A DNA stretch of 64,000 bases, from the NCBI GenBank assembly GCA_027946365.1, contig JAPEUQ010000001.1, forward strand, positions 744,001 to 808,000, read 5' to 3'. The position numbers and the translations under genes are program-made. Origin of the DNA: Kalmusia sp. IMI 367209 (lineage: Eukaryota > Ascomycota > Dothideomycetes > Pleosporales > Didymosphaeriaceae). Below the pieces are notes generated by a model. The model was not told the origin of the DNA. It saw only the letters and a program-made list of their open reading frames with translations, and searched no databases. Shown here one piece after another: positions 1-11,336 of this stretch. Each line of letters begins with the position of its first letter. The stretch's first letter is position 1.

Positions 1-1128
1 AGACGCGCAGAAAGGCGACAGACTTGCGCGCAGCTCTATCTCTTCTGTATACATGTCGATATCGAAAGGACAGACGACCCCTTTACGCACGCACGTCCCA
101 AGACGTCTCGCGCGAATCCCCCGTATCGCCTCCCCCATTCTCGCAGGTTAGACTTCCTCTTCAAGACCTTTCCCCCGGCAGACTCTTATAGGCAGTTCGA
201 ACAACACGCGCGCGCGCCCCCAGCTGAAGGAGGCTGCTTACTCCCGTCGTATTTAGGGCAGCGGAACACTTCTCGAACATTGAATGCAACGCTCGTGCAC
301 AACCACCTGTTCAGCTGCTCCTGGGCGTAAGCGACTCCTTCCCAATCGCCCTCGCATATGTACAATCCTACGAGATAGCAGCCCGCCTCCTTCCGCCTGC
401 TTTTTTTTTTCCATACTCGGATCGCCACAAGTGTTTCGGTGATCGACACACATAATTCAAAGGCCGCTCAGGAACACGGTACACGCAACAACACCGCGCA
501 GTCCCTGCATGGAGAATTCAGGGCCTTATCCGAGATGTGGTGAGACCATCTGGCGCCGCCGCCAAGGAGGATACATATGAATAAGTGCATGGCTTATCTC
601 CCACCCTCCGACATCGTATCTTTGTATCGCTGCGCGGCAAACAGGTACAATGCGTGCTTGTGTAGCAGCTCCACAGAGGACGCTCCGATTACAGTGGGTT
701 CCAGGTACCGAGGCATGCAAGGAAATCCCTGGGCCCGTTATCTGACCGAATACCCGCTGCTGTTAGGCTGCTCGCGTGCGTCTTTATCTGAGACATTTCA
801 GTGGTGCGAAGACGGTGGTTTGCAGCGGCTATTGCCAACATATATCCATATCTCTGTAGCTGTGCCCTAATCATACAACTGGCAGCGCCTGTGCCATTCT
901 ATCCCATCCATGACAGGCCTGTTCTCGCTCTACCCAAAACAAAGGAAAAATCAAAGATAAATCCGCCGAAGCGGCGACAATAATATCGTGAAGATACAGT
1001 AAACGCCATATGGGTATCCCTTCCTCACCGAGGCTTTTCGACGAAACGCCTTAGATAATCCATGAATGTTGTAGATGTGAACCAAGGAGATAGATAGATG
1101 GAGCGTGGTGATGGACGGTGTGTTGCGT
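1..1128. other. Left-edge intergenic DNA, no gene recognised
   Basis: Only short ORFs on both strands, none with a recognisable domain or a fungal gene structure. The longest candidate, about 97 codons from an ATG at 577, looks like chance. The stretch near 951-1128 is the 3' flank of the minus-strand gene that follows. CG-rich alternation (cgcgcgcg) occurs near 208. Confidence 0.5.
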
Positions 1129-2790
1129 TCACTCTTGTATCGCCTCCTTGCCCTTGGAAGAGGGGTGCAGGAGGGCTGGGCGCCATTTTGCAACGTTTGA
1201 CACGGAAAAGTGGAGTGGTTCCTTGGGGCCCTTCTCGCGAACAGGCATCTTCCGCTTCGATCGACCAGAGACATAAATGGGTGCCTGCACGTGTCCCGCG
1301 CCGTTGACGGTAGGCATGGACTGCTTCGACCTGAGCTTCGGCTTCTTGTCGCGGTGCTCGTCGTCCTCGGTATCTTCCGTCTCGAAGCTACGCAGGCTGC
1401 TGCGCTCCGATGAGTAGTGGCTCGATTGTGTCTGCACGCGCTCAATGGGTCTTAGCATAGAGGCGGAATCGGCAAGAACGTCCAGCTTCGAGGGCGCCCT
1501 ATCCGCCATCGAGTGAGTTCGAGATGAATAGGTAGGTGGAGGGTCCTGGTAATCGTACATAATCTCTGAATCGAGGCTCTTGTATTTAGCGTGACCGTCC
1601 AATTCTTCGTCGTGCTTCCAGCAAGCATCATCCGCCCCGAGGACGGCCGGCAGGAAGCGAATCTCGTTCCAAGTGACGTCTTCAAACTGCAGGGTAATGT
1701 ACAGCACATCACCCTGCATCTTGTCGTGGGCGATGCAGTGATCCTCGAGGAACGGGTAGTCCCAGACACCACGGTGAATTAGGTCTGGTGGCAGAAGCGC
1801 AAGGGCCATACGCCCGAAAGGCTCGTCGGCAGGGCGATGGGCAGTCAAAGGCATCCACGGCCGACCGCGGAGGATGCCTTTGAACGTGGTCTCGATGCGG
1901 TTTGCAAAGCAGGAACTGTCCTGGCTCGGGAAATCCATGCTCTGCTGCAGCTTGCGCGAGGCACATCGTTTGTAGCCATTGCTGTCCGGATCATAAGCGA
2001 ATTTCTGGCTCTTGCGTGGGACGAATATGACACGAGCGGTCCACGACAACGGGTACTTTTTGTCGTTGCGTATCGGGAGCTGACCCAGCATGTGCTGCGA
2101 CTGCATGAGCAGTGGCAGTTGCGGAACGGGGGGTGCTGGTTTGGGCGTGGTGGAGAGCGGGGCTTTTGGCGTTGCGGCCCCAGGTGTCGGCTCCCTGGAG
2201 ATGCCACTGTTCAGTTCCATGCGGTCCATCCTGTTCTCGAGATCCATGGTGACTTCGTCGACCATGGTCACTCGCTCTTGCATGGCCTTCATCTGATCGT
2301 TGAATTCTTGCGTCTTGTCCACCACCGCCTCCACCTTGTCGTCCATGTGCACCTTCAGATGCTGCATGTTGGCGTACATGCGTGCTTCGGTGGCCTTGTA
2401 GATGCGGAAGTGCTCTTCTCTTGCCATGCGCTCCTTGAAGAGCTCCTGCTTCAGATGCTGCTCCAGGTTCTCATGCTGCTTGACCTCCTGCCTCAAACGC
2501 TTCAGCTCAGCCACGATCAGGTCGTACTGATCAGCCATGGCGGTGGAAGGTGGATCGGCTTCGTGGTGCCAGGCTTGGTGTCCGCAGCCGCATTGCGAGC
2601 GGATCAGGGTGTCCGGATAGAAGCTACGGCACGAGCACCGCTGTTGCGCCGCGCCCGTGGCTAAGGCGGGCAGAATGAAACTGCATTCTCCACGGGGGAG
2701 CTGCGTGTCTTCTGCGCGAGGAATGCGCGGGTCGTTCCTCGCCGCGGGCTTTACAGGCACGAGGTAGTTATGGTGGTTGTTATTGAACAT
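1129..2790 (-). CDS. Coiled-coil protein with N-terminal Cys-pair motif, unknown function
   Basis: Single-exon gene of 553 codons starting at the ATG at 2790. Residues about 52-71 carry a Cys/His motif (CSC, then CGCGH 13 residues on) that could bind zinc. Residues about 86-190 are strongly heptad-like and rich in Glu, Lys, Gln and Met, so a coiled coil is expected. A Pro/Thr linker follows (about 200-225). The central part (about 235-400) is Trp/Phe-rich and looks folded. The C-terminal 150 residues are Ser-rich, acidic then basic, and probably disordered. I do not recognise a named family; it resembles fungal proteins annotated as hypothetical. The long uninterrupted frame and domain-like organisation make it a real gene. 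The nearest upstream neighbour is over 3 kb away. Confidence 0.8.
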   Translation of the reverse strand: MFNNNHHNYLVPVKPAARNDPRIPRAEDTQLPRGECSFILPALATGAAQQRCSCRSFYPDTLIRSQCGCGHQAWHHEADPPSTAMADQYDLIVAELKRLRQEVKQHENLEQHLKQELFKERMAREEHFRIYKATEARMYANMQHLKVHMDDKVEAVVDKTQEFNDQMKAMQERVTMVDEVTMDLENRMDRMELNSGISREPTPGAATPKAPLSTTPKPAPPVPQLPLLMQSQHMLGQLPIRNDKKYPLSWTARVIFVPRKSQKFAYDPDSNGYKRCASRKLQQSMDFPSQDSSCFANRIETTFKGILRGRPWMPLTAHRPADEPFGRMALALLPPDLIHRGVWDYPFLEDHCIAHDKMQGDVLYITLQFEDVTWNEIRFLPAVLGADDACWKHDEELDGHAKYKSLDSEIMYDYQDPPPTYSSRTHSMADRAPSKLDVLADSASMLRPIERVQTQSSHYSSERSSLRSFETEDTEDDEHRDKKPKLRSKQSMPTVNGAGHVQAPIYVSGRSKRKMPVREKGPKEPLHFSVSNVAKWRPALLHPSSKGKEAIQE

Positions 2791-3496
2791 CAGGGGAGGG
2801 CCTGGGCAAAGGGCCGTCGTGTGCTGTTTGGGAGGCCAACGGGCAGGTCATGGAAGGCCCGCAAGAGGGGGTTCGGATGGAAACAGGAAAGAAAGAAAGA
2901 AGCAAAGTAAAAAAAGGGAAGGGCTGAGCCAGTTGAGGCAACGAGGGCCAAGAAGCTACTCAGGCGTGGTCAGCGGGGGTGGGTTGGAGAGTGGGCGGTA
3001 TATATGGGAGGGCAAGTCCGTAGGGGTTCTGAGGCTGGCGTACAAGATAAGAGGGAGGGTGCTTCACGACCACAGCGCCGGGGCACGCGGGAGCATCCGG
3101 AGGCGGCAGGGCAGCGCGGCGGTCGCACAGCCAAATGCAGAGCGTGGACGGGAAGCAGCTGTGGGCGGCGCTGAGGGTTTTTGGGGAGCGCTGGAAGGCC
3201 CGGTGGGCGAGATGGGATGCACAGGCGGAGCGGCGGCGGCGCCAGGTCCCAGCGCTGGAATACCTTTGGAGCACAGGCGTGACAGGCTAGCCCCCGGCAC
3301 CCGCGCTGGGGTGGGACGGAGACTCCAGCCCTGCCATGATGGCGGTTTGATGTGCTGAAGGGCCAGCGTCGAGGCGGATCGTCCGCGACCCGCCAAGCGT
3401 GATAAGGGCGTGGGGAGAGTTGCCAGGAAGGCGCCGCCGCTGATTCGGCAAGCGCAACGCACAGCTGCCGGCGCAGGGAAGCGGCGCCCGGCTGGC

Positions 3497-3543
3497 CCTC
3501 TCCCTCTCTCTCTCTCTCTCGCTCGCGCACCCTCTCTCTCTCT
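3497..3543. repeat. CT-rich microsatellite
   Basis: Imperfect (CT)n tract interrupted by gctcgcgcac. It lies about 0.7 kb upstream of the coiled-coil gene start and could be a promoter pyrimidine tract or a simple polymorphic repeat. Confidence 0.85.
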
Positions 3544-4317
3544 GCCCCAGCCAGCACCCAAGGGGGGTTTGCAAGCACAACCGCATGTCGCTGCGTCGCT
3601 GTTGGGCCGCACGCGCCATGTCGCCATATCGCCATGGCCATATCGTGATCGTGATATCGCGCCTGCGAGCGCAGCTGGTCGTTGTCCGGCAGCGCGACCT
3701 CCCACCACCACCACCCACACAGCGGCGCCACAGCCCTCCGTGTCTGACTGACCTGACCTGACTTGAGAGACCCCACACGCGCGCTTGTCCGCCGCGCTTG
3801 TCTGGAACGCTCTTCAATCTCCCACGCTGCCTCAACTCGCCCGTCTCTCACAGTGCTCTCCTCCCTCGCATGGACCGACGACACCATCTTCGCTGTCACG
3901 GCCGCCGCTCACGTTCCTGCGGCACTGCCGAGCTTGGCTGCTGCGCGCGACGGCAGACGCTCGGTCCACGTGCGAGCGCGCTGGTTCACGGGCTGCTTAT
4001 CTGCGCCCAGACGGTCGGGTCGCCAGCGTCTGCGCCTGTCGAATCTCTTATCGCTTTCATATGATAATCCGCCAATGCGCCCCCACACTCCCGCCGTGCC
4101 CCATTGGCGCCCGTCGCCCCTTCCTCCCAAAAAACCACCGCACACGAACACAGTCATCCCAACGATGCCCTTGTCATGTGTTTTGGGACAGCTTGCGACA
4201 AGGCACATGGTGGGCGCCGTTCGCCAATGCCTGGGCAGCTGTCACCGTCGTCTGCACGCCCGCGAAGAGGGACACCGCAGGCGCGAACCGGTCGGGAGCA
4301 CCGTTTTCTCGCTTCTC

Positions 4318-4343
4318 GCCGCCGCCGCCGCCGCCGCCGCCGC
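4318..4343. repeat. (GCC)n trinucleotide microsatellite
   Basis: Eight to nine uninterrupted GCC units. They would encode Ala, Pro or Arg runs in the overlapping ORFs, which explains why those ORFs look long. Confidence 0.85.
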
Positions 4344-6089
4344 CCACAGTGGCCGTCGGCCATGGAGGCGGTCACGAAAAGCTACGTAGCATCCCGAACC
4401 GTCACATGCCGTCACCGTCCCGGCTATACATGGTTCTCCATATGGTAATCGCTGCAGTCTTCGACGCAACAGGAGATTGAAGCGGATTGGTACCGACGGC
4501 GGGAGTGCTCGATAGATGAAACCATATCCATGACCTGCAGGAACCTTCGAAATCGAGTCACTCTGCAACGTGCTGTTGAAAACACCCGATTTTGGCAGTC
4601 TTCAACCCAATTCTGAGGCCGGCCGTACACGCCACAAGGGCATCCTGCCGTATGCGATCAAACACCGACATGTTTGTTGTTAAGGGCTGCCACATTCCCT
4701 TTGTCGAGCAACGTAACTGTATCCCACGCTTGGTAAGACGCATTACACTCCAGACCTCCACACCATACTTTAGCCAGGCACGAAATTTCCGACGATATTT
4801 GCCACTGTGCCAATCACACGGGCTTATAGACGGTCCATTTCGGCCGTCTCAAATCGCCTACGCCCAACGACACTTCCATCTTGGAATTCGGTCTTCAGCG
4901 GCCAAAGCCAACTTCGAACCATGTCCCGCCACAGCGTCATCCAAAAAAAAAGTGTCCAACATAGCCGCAAGGTGTCACGGTCACCAAGCACGCGTCGCGG
5001 CTAGGTCTCGAGAGAAGATAACCACCATGCTTCATCATATCCTCCTACGCGGCCGTGCCATGTACACAGTAGTAGGTTCTTCTTTCCCCATCGCGGAGGC
5101 TAGAAGAGGTTAGCGCGCATTTTTCCGGATACAATTGCGGGAGGACATCCGCTGCCAAGCCATCCCAAGTCGTGTCCCTCCCAGTGTTCCACCATATTCG
5201 CGCACGTTTGCTGCATTTCCTACGTATTCTTTTTCAATGGTGAACCGCGCCATCCGTTGGCAACTTCCCTTCTAGCCAATTCCCCACGTCAACATGTGCG
5301 GTTCATATCTGCGAAGCGCGATTATATTGAAGTCCGTCAAAAGTATACCCGGTGCATGATGTGCGAGTTAGCTGTATTCGCCACCCAATGTCAAAGGGTT
5401 GTCCAGTACGACCCCCGAATCGTGGAAAAAGTCGTTGTCGTCGGAGGACGAATCCTTCCACACCCATATCGTTCGGACATGCTTGAAGAACGGCAATTGG
5501 CGGCCAGCGATCTCCGTCATAGCAGCGTGGGTAGAAATGCCTCAACTCCGAACACATCATCATAATAACCTGTCTTTGGATTGCTAAAGAGGCCTCACCA
5601 AGTGCGGTGCTCTGTTGACCGCTTTGGTAAGCAAATGAAATGATAAGGTCTACATGTCCGACACGGAATCGGTGCGGTGAAGAAGGTGTTATCTATCGCC
5701 GAGTTGTCACCGAAGTTCCTTTCCATCTATTCATACCGTGACTACCATGGACTAAAGAGGCTTGCATTCGTCTGAAGAGGCATCGAATGCGTGGCTCAAT
5801 CAAATACGGCGTGATTCAATGCCTGAGGCGAATGCGGATGGTGGCACAGGGCGATGCCAACCTCGTATTGCGCCACACTTGCCATGTGCTCGCTTCCCCG
5901 AGACTGGCCTGCCAAGCTGAACAATGGAGGCTTCGTACAAACCAACCTTCACGCTTCGTGATGATCAACCACTCGTAATAACAACCATGGGTACACGCCC
6001 GCTCCAACCTGAGCTTCATCCGGTCGTTCCAGCCCCCAGCATCAAGGCTACGCAAAGGCGCCCGTAGCTGACCAACCCCAAACTACACC

Positions 6090-8342
6090 ATGACATCCCC
6101 GGACAGAGAAGGCATGGCGCCCTATGTTGAAAGATACGGGCCCTTGCTACAACGTCCCATACACCAGCGTGGTCAGCAGCGTGATCAGCGCTCCACCGGT
6201 CTTCCCGACAAGTTCGCGGACCTACGCGTAGGCGCGCCTGCAAGCGACCGCGCTTTGAACCGCAAACATCGCCTGTTCAAATACACTCGATTGCCAGGCC
6301 AAGATTATATTCGATTGTTGCATTTGAAGCCGGTATCCTCTAATGTCTCTGAATTGAGGGGTAGTCTCAAGATACATAAACTTGACGAGCACTGCTCATT
6401 TGAGGCCATTTCCTATGCCTGGGGGGAGTTTCCACAATTTTCCCAAGTCCTCTTCCTGGACAACAACAAGCTCTTGAAGATAACGGACAATCTGTATGCC
6501 GCACTCATGGCGTATTCCCGTCCTGACAATGTCAGAGTAATGTGGGCGGACGCCGTATGCATCAACCAGGCCGACACGGATGAGAAGACCCAACAAGTTG
6601 CTCTCATGGCCGATATATACAGCAAGGCAAAAATAGTGCAGGTTTGGCTGACGCTAGCCTCTAGGTGGACGACAGACGCTATGAGCTTCTTGAAAAATCT
6701 ATCTTCAAGAGCAGATAGGTTTGGCATTAGTAAAGAGGTCGGTCACCCAAGATTAATCGAGAGCTGGCCGACTGTCAACGTAACTAGCGACGAAGCAGAA
6801 AAGCTGATTGATGATGCTATCCAAAATCACGTAGACTACCTGCTTTTTCGGTCTTGGTTCAATAGGGTATGGGTCGTTCAAGAAGTTGCACTGGCAGCGG
6901 ACCTTACCGTGTCGTGTGGGCATACAAATCTCAAGTGGATCGACATGGCACGTGCTTTGGAAGTACTTCGTGGTGCCTATAGAAAGATACCTTACGGAGA
7001 AGAACGGTCCAGCATGGAAGGCCTCAAGGCAGCCTGGGGCCTTGTGCAACACCGAGACCAGTTCAGGCTGTTGGATCGATACTTTCGCCGGGACCATCAT
7101 CGCTTGACAAATTTGGCTGGGAGGCACATGAGTAACAGGGCATGCTCTGACGACCGGGACAGAGTCTACGCAATGTTATCTATGACCAAATCTCACATAG
7201 GCATGGTTCCGGATTACACGAAGACGGTAGCCGAAGCTTACACCGAATTCACTAGGAGGTATTCACCAAATTCACAACTCTATTGGGCAGGGCTGGCTCG
7301 GAGACGACCTACCAATTTTGACACTGTGGTTGCTGCAAGCAATCCAGACATCAACGCTAATGACTGCCAACCACCACCACTCGATATCACAAGCCGTGAC
7401 TACCTCCCTTCGTGGGTCCCTGAATTCCGCCCGTCATTAAACCTCGCGTGGGCCTCGCCCTTCACAGGCCGTTATGGCACCGCCAGCCTAGCTCCATTCT
7501 TTTTTCTCCCGCATCCATCCATTCCCACCGTCATGCATGCTACAGGCATAGTCTTCGACCTCATACAAACATGTAGCCCCGTATTCAACATGAAAGCGCC
7601 ACACTGCTTCCAAAGCCCCCAATTCTTCTTCCCGCTCCTAAATCTCCTAAATAATGTGCCACCTGACATCGAACTGCAACCAAGTTCCGAGCCACACTGG
7701 ATGATTTTGGGGAAGGCCTTGACGGGCGGCGTGGGAGATTGCGAGGGCGCCGAATCTCTCCTCTCGAAATACCACGCCATCAGGCCACTCCAACATCTCG
7801 GTCCCGGAAGTCTACCCTGGCTCACGAGGATCTGGGACTGCTTCGCCACGCACTGCCTCTCCCCCACGGGCGAAGTCTTCCAGCGCATCCTCCTCACCGC
7901 TCTCGGTACTCCACGCAGCCATCCGCTCTCCCCTGCCGCCGAAATCGCCCTCGACTTCCTGAACTATCTCGCCAACATCCTGATCCCAAATAGACTTTTC
8001 ATCACTTCCAGTGGCTATGTGGGCCTGGCGTCCAAGATACTCCAAGCAGGCGACATGGTAGCTATTGTTAATGGGTGCCACATGCCGTATGTGGTACGGT
8101 CTGTGCCGAAGGTGAAGTGGAAAGACGAAGAAATAGACTGGGCGCTAAAGGTTGTGGGGCCGTGTTATTTGCATGGGATCATGAGAGGGGAGATACTCAA
8201 CCGAGGAGGGAAGGAGAAGGGCGTGAAGGATAAGAAGGATAGAGATGGGGAGGGACAGAGTGAGACGGTGGAGCGATTGGAGTGGGTGAGGTTGGAAGGG
8301 GACGAAGCTGACAGTTTGATGGGGTGGCTGACATTCGTGTAG
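6090..8342 (+). CDS. HET-domain (heterokaryon incompatibility) protein
   Basis: Single-exon gene, 750 aa. The HET domain spans roughly residues 90-290. Diagnostic segments are FEAISYAWGE, then LKITDNLYAAL, then MWADAVCINQAD, then QQVALMADIYSKA, and later WFNRVWVVQEVA. The family is fungal; known members (het-6, tol, het-E N-terminus) trigger cell death when genetically different mycelia fuse, and the HET fold is TIR-like. The C-terminal part (about 330-750) includes the common HET-family segment DDRDRVYAMLSM and a lysine/glutamate-rich tail, with no recognisable NACHT, WD40 or ankyrin partner. Any recognition function is therefore unknown. It stands alone, with no neighbouring partner gene of a known incompatibility pair. 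Confidence 0.93.
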   Translation: MTSPDREGMAPYVERYGPLLQRPIHQRGQQRDQRSTGLPDKFADLRVGAPASDRALNRKHRLFKYTRLPGQDYIRLLHLKPVSSNVSELRGSLKIHKLDEHCSFEAISYAWGEFPQFSQVLFLDNNKLLKITDNLYAALMAYSRPDNVRVMWADAVCINQADTDEKTQQVALMADIYSKAKIVQVWLTLASRWTTDAMSFLKNLSSRADRFGISKEVGHPRLIESWPTVNVTSDEAEKLIDDAIQNHVDYLLFRSWFNRVWVVQEVALAADLTVSCGHTNLKWIDMARALEVLRGAYRKIPYGEERSSMEGLKAAWGLVQHRDQFRLLDRYFRRDHHRLTNLAGRHMSNRACSDDRDRVYAMLSMTKSHIGMVPDYTKTVAEAYTEFTRRYSPNSQLYWAGLARRRPTNFDTVVAASNPDINANDCQPPPLDITSRDYLPSWVPEFRPSLNLAWASPFTGRYGTASLAPFFFLPHPSIPTVMHATGIVFDLIQTCSPVFNMKAPHCFQSPQFFFPLLNLLNNVPPDIELQPSSEPHWMILGKALTGGVGDCEGAESLLSKYHAIRPLQHLGPGSLPWLTRIWDCFATHCLSPTGEVFQRILLTALGTPRSHPLSPAAEIALDFLNYLANILIPNRLFITSSGYVGLASKILQAGDMVAIVNGCHMPYVVRSVPKVKWKDEEIDWALKVVGPCYLHGIMRGEILNRGGKEKGVKDKKDRDGEGQSETVERLEWVRLEGDEADSLMGWLTFV

Positions 8343-8752
8343 TGCGGGCATTTGGGTTTGCGTGCAGTAGAAACCGTCGGCTTTGGATGTCATTTCGTAT
8401 CTGGTTTGCGCTTTTCGGTACTTTATGCCGAGAGATGAGACGGTATGGTCATTCAATTCACCATCTATGGGCCGACAATGTTCATCATAGGTCTCATGAA
8501 ACCCAAAACCTGGGCAGCTATTTTTTTTTTTTGAAGATTTATATATATCGCCAACCTTGAACCTTCTATATCATGTCTTACCAATGCAACCTCCTCCTCG
8601 CATATCAACGCGGGTATAATACACCGACCTAATCAGGAAGAGAAACAGAACATAGTAAAGAGTGACCAATGCAACAAAGAGGGACAGAAAGAGAGACGGC
8701 GACAGAGAAAAGAGATAGACAAGAAGAAGAAGAAGAAATGAAGTGAAAGACC
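8343..8752. other. Convergent 3' flanks of HET and laccase genes
   Basis: A short spacer between convergent genes. It contains a poly-T tract near 8521-8532, a TATATATA stretch near 8542 and a purine-rich (GAA)n-like tract near 8720-8738, all plausible 3' UTR or terminator material. No gene seen. Confidence 0.5.
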
Positions 8753-10566
8753 CTACACACCAGAATCCTCCTGCTCGATCCCGTTCGCTTCTTCATACGT
8801 GCTCCACGCGCTGCAGCCCTCACTCAACCTATCCGAATCCGTCAACGCTGCAATCTCATCGTAACGCTCGATGAATTGCAACGCGAAACCCTCGCTCGTG
8901 TGCCATCCGATGTGGCAGTGCATCAGCCACGCTCCGGGGTTGTCCGTCTCAAACGCAATCGCCAGATAGCCAGACGCGGGGAGCATGGCGGTATCGCGCC
9001 TCGGAGGATTATCCAGATTCAACGTGGTGCTGGACGAGTACGTCCCCGAGCCCTGTGCTAGGACGAAGAAATCGTGCCCGTGCAGATGGATCGGGTGCGG
9101 CACTGCTAGCGTCGTCTCGATGACCATGTACACCCACTCGTCTGCGTCGGGCAGCGTGATGACGGCGTCGGACGTTTCGAATGTTGTGGAGCCGTTGAGG
9201 ATCTGAGAGAGCGTGGGGTCGGCCCATTCGACGACCATGGTGGTGCTGTTCAAGTACCATCGGAAGAGGCTGTCGTCGTTGAAAGCGACGGTGGCATCTT
9301 CGACGCTGGTGCTGGACTGCGTGCCTACGGTCTTGGACAGGTACGGCACGATGTTGTCCGTCTCGTCAGAGCAGCTGTCGTCGTAGTCGTATGCTGATGT
9401 CGAGGGGGTTCCGGCCGAATCGCCGTAGTAAACAATTCCTTTGATATCGTCGGTGTTGTCGTTGTCGGAGCAAGCAGACTGTGGGATAGCGCGCAACCAG
9501 AAGTTATCGGCCGTGGAAGCCTGATCGGCAGTGATGATGATGTCGTAACGCTGGCCCATACCGATGTCTAGGACGGTGGTTTCGTACGGTTCGATGGGGA
9601 CGAGATCAGACGCGATGACGGTTAATGTGTGGTTGTCGATCATGAACTTGAAGTGTGTGTCGACGGCGGCGTTGACGAGGCGCATCCGGTACGAAGTGCC
9701 TGAGGTGAAGGAGACATTGTAGCGGAAGCCGCTGTCGTCGTAGGTGTTTGTGCCGTTTATGAGGCCGTTGTCTAGGGTAGGGGGACCCGAAGTTTCGGCT
9801 GAGATGTAAAGCTCGTCGACAGTCTGTATGCTATGTTAGTCTTCACCTCTGCTATAAGATGGAGTGGAAGTACCTGATGATCCCAGTCGTTGAGAAACAG
9901 CATGCCAAGGTCTTCGTCGTAGTCTGCAGTCGCCGGGCCGTTGATGATGATGCCTCCAAAGATACCCTCCCAGGCTTGCAGGGCAAAATGCGAATGATAC
10001 CAACTACTCCCGTATTGCGTTGCTCGCCAAGTATATGTGATCGACTCCCCTGGCGCTGTAGGGCATTGAGTAATGGATACGACACCATCTTGGTCATTTG
10101 TGTAGTTCTGACGGATACCGTGCCAGTGGATGCTCGTGCCGTTCTGCGAATCAGTCAAGGAATTGGTGACATGTACAACAACAGTATCTCCCCAGTCCGC
10201 GAATATAGTCGGCCCCGGGATGCTACCATTGACCGCCATCGCCGTGCGAGAGACGCCATCAGGAGCAACCGTGACGTCGGTAAGCTCCAAGTAATACTCT
10301 CGAGTCACTCCAGTGTCAGGAACCTCTGCTCAGTGTTAGATTGGTACGCGGTCGGTGAAGGTACTATGTGGCTGACCTGTATAATAGTCTGTATCGATTG
10401 AATAATCGCACCATTCTGAGCGAGTGTCGGCTGTATTGCCAGAGCACGTAGCTCTTGGGTACAAATTGGATGTAAAAAGCGAGCGAGGATCATGCTGGGA
10501 CGCATGAGGATGGGCGGACACCGCATTTCCGAGGAAGCTCGCGCCGAAGAGAAAGGCAGAACGCAT
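8753..10566 (-). CDS. Secreted laccase (ascomycete multicopper oxidase)
   Basis: Exons (minus) 10566-10377, 10325-9874 and 9823-8753; introns of 51 and 50 bp with GT..AG ends; 570 aa. It starts with a hydrophobic signal peptide (MRSAFLFGASFLGNAVSAHP). All four copper-ligand blocks are visible: HWHGIRQ, WYHSHFALQAWEG, HPIHLHGHDFF and HCHIGWHTSEG, giving the ten His and one Cys for the type 1, 2 and 3 coppers. Residue after the last His block (F in GFALQF) suggests the higher-potential type 1 site seen in asco-laccases. The protein ends EQEDSGV, the DSG(V/L/I) C-terminal plug typical of processed asco-laccases. Function: one-electron oxidation of phenols with reduction of O2 to water, outside the cell. 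Roles could be lignin/phenolic turnover, pigment, or detoxification; context does not decide. Confidence 0.95.
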
Positions 10567-11336
10567 CTTAGTCAATGAACGAGCAGTTGCGATGGTAGTG
10601 AGTGAATGTATTGAACTGTGGGTGAATGATAGTGGCGAGAAAACCTCAACCTCTTATGCTCGCACACTGTCTCTTCCGGACCGATACCCCCTTGTGTAAA
10701 CATGTTTGTATAAAACCTATTTCTGGACTGTACAAGAGGGGTATGCAGTCTTCCCACGAGTTTTCGATGCGTCAGCGTACGTGGAGGGGACGAGTAGGGG
10801 ATGACGCGCGGCTTGACGATGTTTCGAAACTTGTAAAGAACATGGGTTTAGGGTGACAGCTACGCAAGCACCACCGCATGATCGTCACCCGAAAAACGCA
10901 TCAGGGACTGTCAGCGACTGAATGCATACAAATTACTGAAAATGGTCGATGCTAGAGCACTAACCACCATGTCATACAGGGGTATGCCAACGTGAAACGA
11001 TTGCGATTGTGGCTGGGCACATCGGTCCGTCTCGACTCGCCGAGTAACGCATTACGCTACTCCATGCAAACAACAGTGCTCTATACATGGGTAAGGAGTG
11101 GCCTCAATTCTGGAAGAATGCTCCCGATTGGCGGCGGTGATGATTGCAGTCGTGCAGCGCTGACGAACAGCTTGCGTAGAGGGTGGGGTATGCTTGCTCG
11201 TAGACTGGCGTGAAATTGAATAAAATGGTGTGTCGCCTCCTAAATACTGTGCCCATCTCTCACTTGCTGAATATAAGTCATTCATTCCAACATTAGTCGG
11301 CTCCAAGATTATCCACTCGCTAAAACTCTTTTCACT
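10567..11336. other. Divergent promoter region, laccase / small secreted protein
   Basis: The 770 bp between two divergently transcribed genes for secreted proteins. A TATA-like AATATAAG lies near 11270, about 65 bp before the plus-strand ATG. No ORF with support. Confidence 0.5.

Larger units (their letters stand above)
2791..6089. other. 3.3 kb intergenic region between coiled-coil and HET genes
   Basis: Presumed promoter region of the two divergent flanking genes. The part near 2800-3750 is GC-rich with purine-rich stretches; 4400-6000 is less GC-rich. ORFs here overlap one another in several frames and show no domain. It contains a CT tract and a GCC tract, listed separately. No gene is supported. 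Confidence 0.5.

Noticed and set aside
1837..2664. 275-codon plus-strand ORF opposite the coiled-coil gene
   Set aside because: An antisense shadow: Leu/His-rich translation of the complement of Glu/Lys/Gln-rich coding sequence.
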